NCBI GenBank assembly: GCA_022763385.1
Contig: JALEGQ010000106.1
Coordinates: 1-43,299, forward strand
Direction: 5' to 3'
Source of the DNA: a bacterium
GTDB taxonomy: Bacteria; Bdellovibrionota_C; UBA2361; RFPC01
DNA: 43,299 nucleotides
Made by a program: the position numbers and the translations under genes. Shown one piece after another: positions 42,127 to 43,299 of the stretch. The notes under the pieces were generated by a model. The model was not told the origin of the DNA. It saw nothing but the letters and a program-made list of their open reading frames with translations, and searched no databases. How positions within the stretch are numbered: the first letter of the stretch is position 1; every line of letters starts with the position of its first letter.

Positions 42127-42723
42127 ATGGAGAACGATCTACCACTCCAGCTTCTCTCAAGTTGTATTCGGAGTCTCGGTCACGAGATCAGAAACCCTCT
42201 CTCCGTCATCTCAAATGAACTCTTTGTGCTTCAGTCGAAAGGTGTTGACGTGGAGCTCTTAGCAGAAAAAGTTCGTATTATCGGAGAAACCTTCTCTACC
42301 TTACAATCTTTCTCAGAGAGTGAGTCTCAACGAGAACGTGTTCGACTCCGTGATTTTCTCGCTGCGCTGTTGACGGATATCTCAGTGAAAGGAGAAGGCG
42401 ATCCCTTCTGGTTGATGCGGAGGGAGCGGTGTGCTCGGGTTTTTAGCGCTCTTTTTGAGCTGCTCGTAGCCCACACGCCGCTCACCAAGGTGCAGATAGA
42501 GATGCTCCCAGGTGGTTTTCTCATTACCCTTCCTTCCCCCCCTCCTCAAGCTCATGAAGGGCGTTCTCTCGCACACCACCTTTTTGGTGCACAGCATGTT
42601 GATGACTCCCGACTTCCGCTCAGTGAGGCGGTGCTCTGTGCAGAGGAGATCTCGTTCCGCCTTTCTGGCCAGAGCTCGCCTCTCTTCCCTGGGATTATTT
42701 TTGAGCAGGGGGTAATATCATGA
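42127..42723 (+). CDS. Small histidine kinase-like protein, ATPase domain degenerate
   Basis: A 198-residue protein. The N-terminus has a clear dimerisation/phosphoacceptor helix: SLGHEIRNPLSVISNEL with His 19. The remaining ~130 residues occupy the place of the HATPase domain but show no N box (the position reads VFSALFELLVAH), no DxGxG and no G2 box; the end LFPGIIFEQG only echoes a fold. Kinase activity is therefore doubtful. Start ATG 42127 has GGAGGGTG directly upstream; GTG 42103 inside sthA is an alternative. The stop overlaps the following response regulator by 4 bp, so the two are a pair. Confidence 0.75.
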   Translation: MENDLPLQLLSSCIRSLGHEIRNPLSVISNELFVLQSKGVDVELLAEKVRIIGETFSTLQSFSESESQRERVRLRDFLAALLTDISVKGEGDPFWLMRRERCARVFSALFELLVAHTPLTKVQIEMLPGGFLITLPSPPPQAHEGRSLAHHLFGAQHVDDSRLPLSEAVLCAEEISFRLSGQSSPLFPGIIFEQGVIS

Positions 42724-43299
42724 GCTCTCTGCTCCTCATTGACGATGATCTCAGTGCGGTCGAGAGTCTCGCCCGAGCATTGAGTGCCGCACTCGAGGGA
42801 GTTTCGCTCTTTATTGCGACAGATCCAGAGAAAGCCCTGCAGATTGCGGTAAGAGAGCGGCCGGCAGTGGTGGTGCTTGATCTCTGTCTTGTTCCAGCTC
42901 AAGGAGTAGAGAGCGGTTTCTCTCTCCTCCAGAAACTCCTGTACGAAGATCCTCACCTTCGAATTATCGTCCTCACCGGCCACGGTGATACAGAATTTGG
43001 GGTACGCTCGATGAAGCTCGGAGCGTCGAACTTTCTCGTGAAGCCGGCGAGTATTCCGCACCTCTCCGCGCTTGTCGACGAAGCTCTGCGCCAGTCTGTA
43101 TTGCTGAAACAGCTTGAGTCCCACACCAAACGGGAGGAAGAGCGAAAGTTGCATGAGTTTCTCATCGGGGACTCTCGTCCGATGAAAGAGCTTCGAGAGC
43201 AGCTTCGATTTCTTGCTGGAACGGTACAGCCAGTTCTTATCGAGGGGGAAACCGGAGTAGGAAAGAGTCTCTGTGCCCGACTCCTTCACCAGCTCAGCA
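42720..43299 (+). CDS. NtrC-family response regulator, 5' part only
   Basis: 193 codons before the window end. A receiver domain shows the acidic pocket DDD (8-10), phosphoacceptor D54 in VVVLDLCL, T86 and K108 in FLVKPA. A linker is followed by the start of a sigma-54 interaction AAA+ domain: FLIGDSRPMKELREQL and Walker A GETGVGKS (176-183). The DNA-binding end is outside the window. ATG 42720 overlaps the upstream stop (ATGA). The regulator would act at sigma-54 promoters; its targets are unknown. Confidence 0.9.
   Translation, partial: MSSLLLIDDDLSAVESLARALSAALEGVSLFIATDPEKALQIAVRERPAVVVLDLCLVPAQGVESGFSLLQKLLYEDPHLRIIVLTGHGDTEFGVRSMKLGASNFLVKPASIPHLSALVDEALRQSVLLKQLESHTKREEERKLHEFLIGDSRPMKELREQLRFLAGTVQPVLIEGETGVGKSLCARLLHQLS

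Noticed and set aside
1-43299. tRNA, rRNA, CRISPR arrays and IS elements
   Set aside because: No cloverleaf-like intergenic blocks, regularly spaced repeats or transposase motifs were seen; almost all intergenic gaps are under 300 bp.

Overview
The window is 43.3 kb of densely coded bacterial chromosome with about 52% GC by eye. The organism is Gram-negative: it has a PpiD-like periplasmic chaperone anchored in the inner membrane, exported lipoproteins, a MepM-like murein hydrolase and an ASST-type sulfotransferase. It makes Gln-tRNA and/or Asn-tRNA indirectly through GatCAB. The gene mix (DUF4911 coupled to gatB, DUF6502, a PKMT-like methyltransferase, a MoxR/BatA/VWA operon, NtrC-type regulation) recalls deltaproteobacterial-grade lineages such as Bdellovibrionota, Myxococcota or SAR324. 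That placement is inference. I see no rRNA, tRNA, CRISPR array, insertion sequence or prophage.

Layout, left half. At 1-328 (minus) is the N-terminus of a signalling protein cut by the window edge. Divergent from it are a TerB/J-domain co-chaperone and SelO (561-2738). Two tiny membrane or exported ORFs follow (2929-3347), then an unknown exported protein and a PLP decarboxylase (3485-6353). A minus-strand operon (10665 to 6376) encodes a MepM-like endopeptidase, CinA and a PKMT-like methyltransferase. A long plus-strand operon (10950-20598) encodes RuvX, an MltG-family protein with an altered active-site motif, a three-TM protein with a huge acidic tail, a MoxR ATPase, a DUF58 protein, a BatA/VWA protein and an 877-residue double-VWA protein. 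Most junctions are 4-bp overlaps or very short gaps. An integral-membrane glycosyltransferase follows (20716-21789).

Layout, right half. A small accessory island (about 21790-25560) holds a DUF4143 ATPase with a well-formed promoter that looks leaderless, a convergent DUF6502 protein, and two Cys-rich exported proteins preceded by palindromes and hairpins. Next come an ASST-family sulfotransferase, a DUF374 acyltransferase and FabH (25626-28823), an unknown exported protein, and a coiled-coil lipoprotein / M48 protease / Ldh_2 dehydrogenase operon (30111-32683). The minus-strand block 40421 to 32701 is gatC-gatA-gatB-DUF4911, then ppiD-like and acs. The window ends with sthA, a small histidine kinase that lacks recognisable ATP-binding motifs, and the start of an NtrC-type response regulator overlapping it by 4 bp.

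Themes: envelope and peptidoglycan work dominates (MepM-like, MltG-like, MoxR/VWA complex, PpiD-like, M48). The least ordinary parts are the MoxR/VWA operon with its divergent MltG, the island with its palindromes, the degenerate kinase, and the nested palindrome between gatC and sthA.
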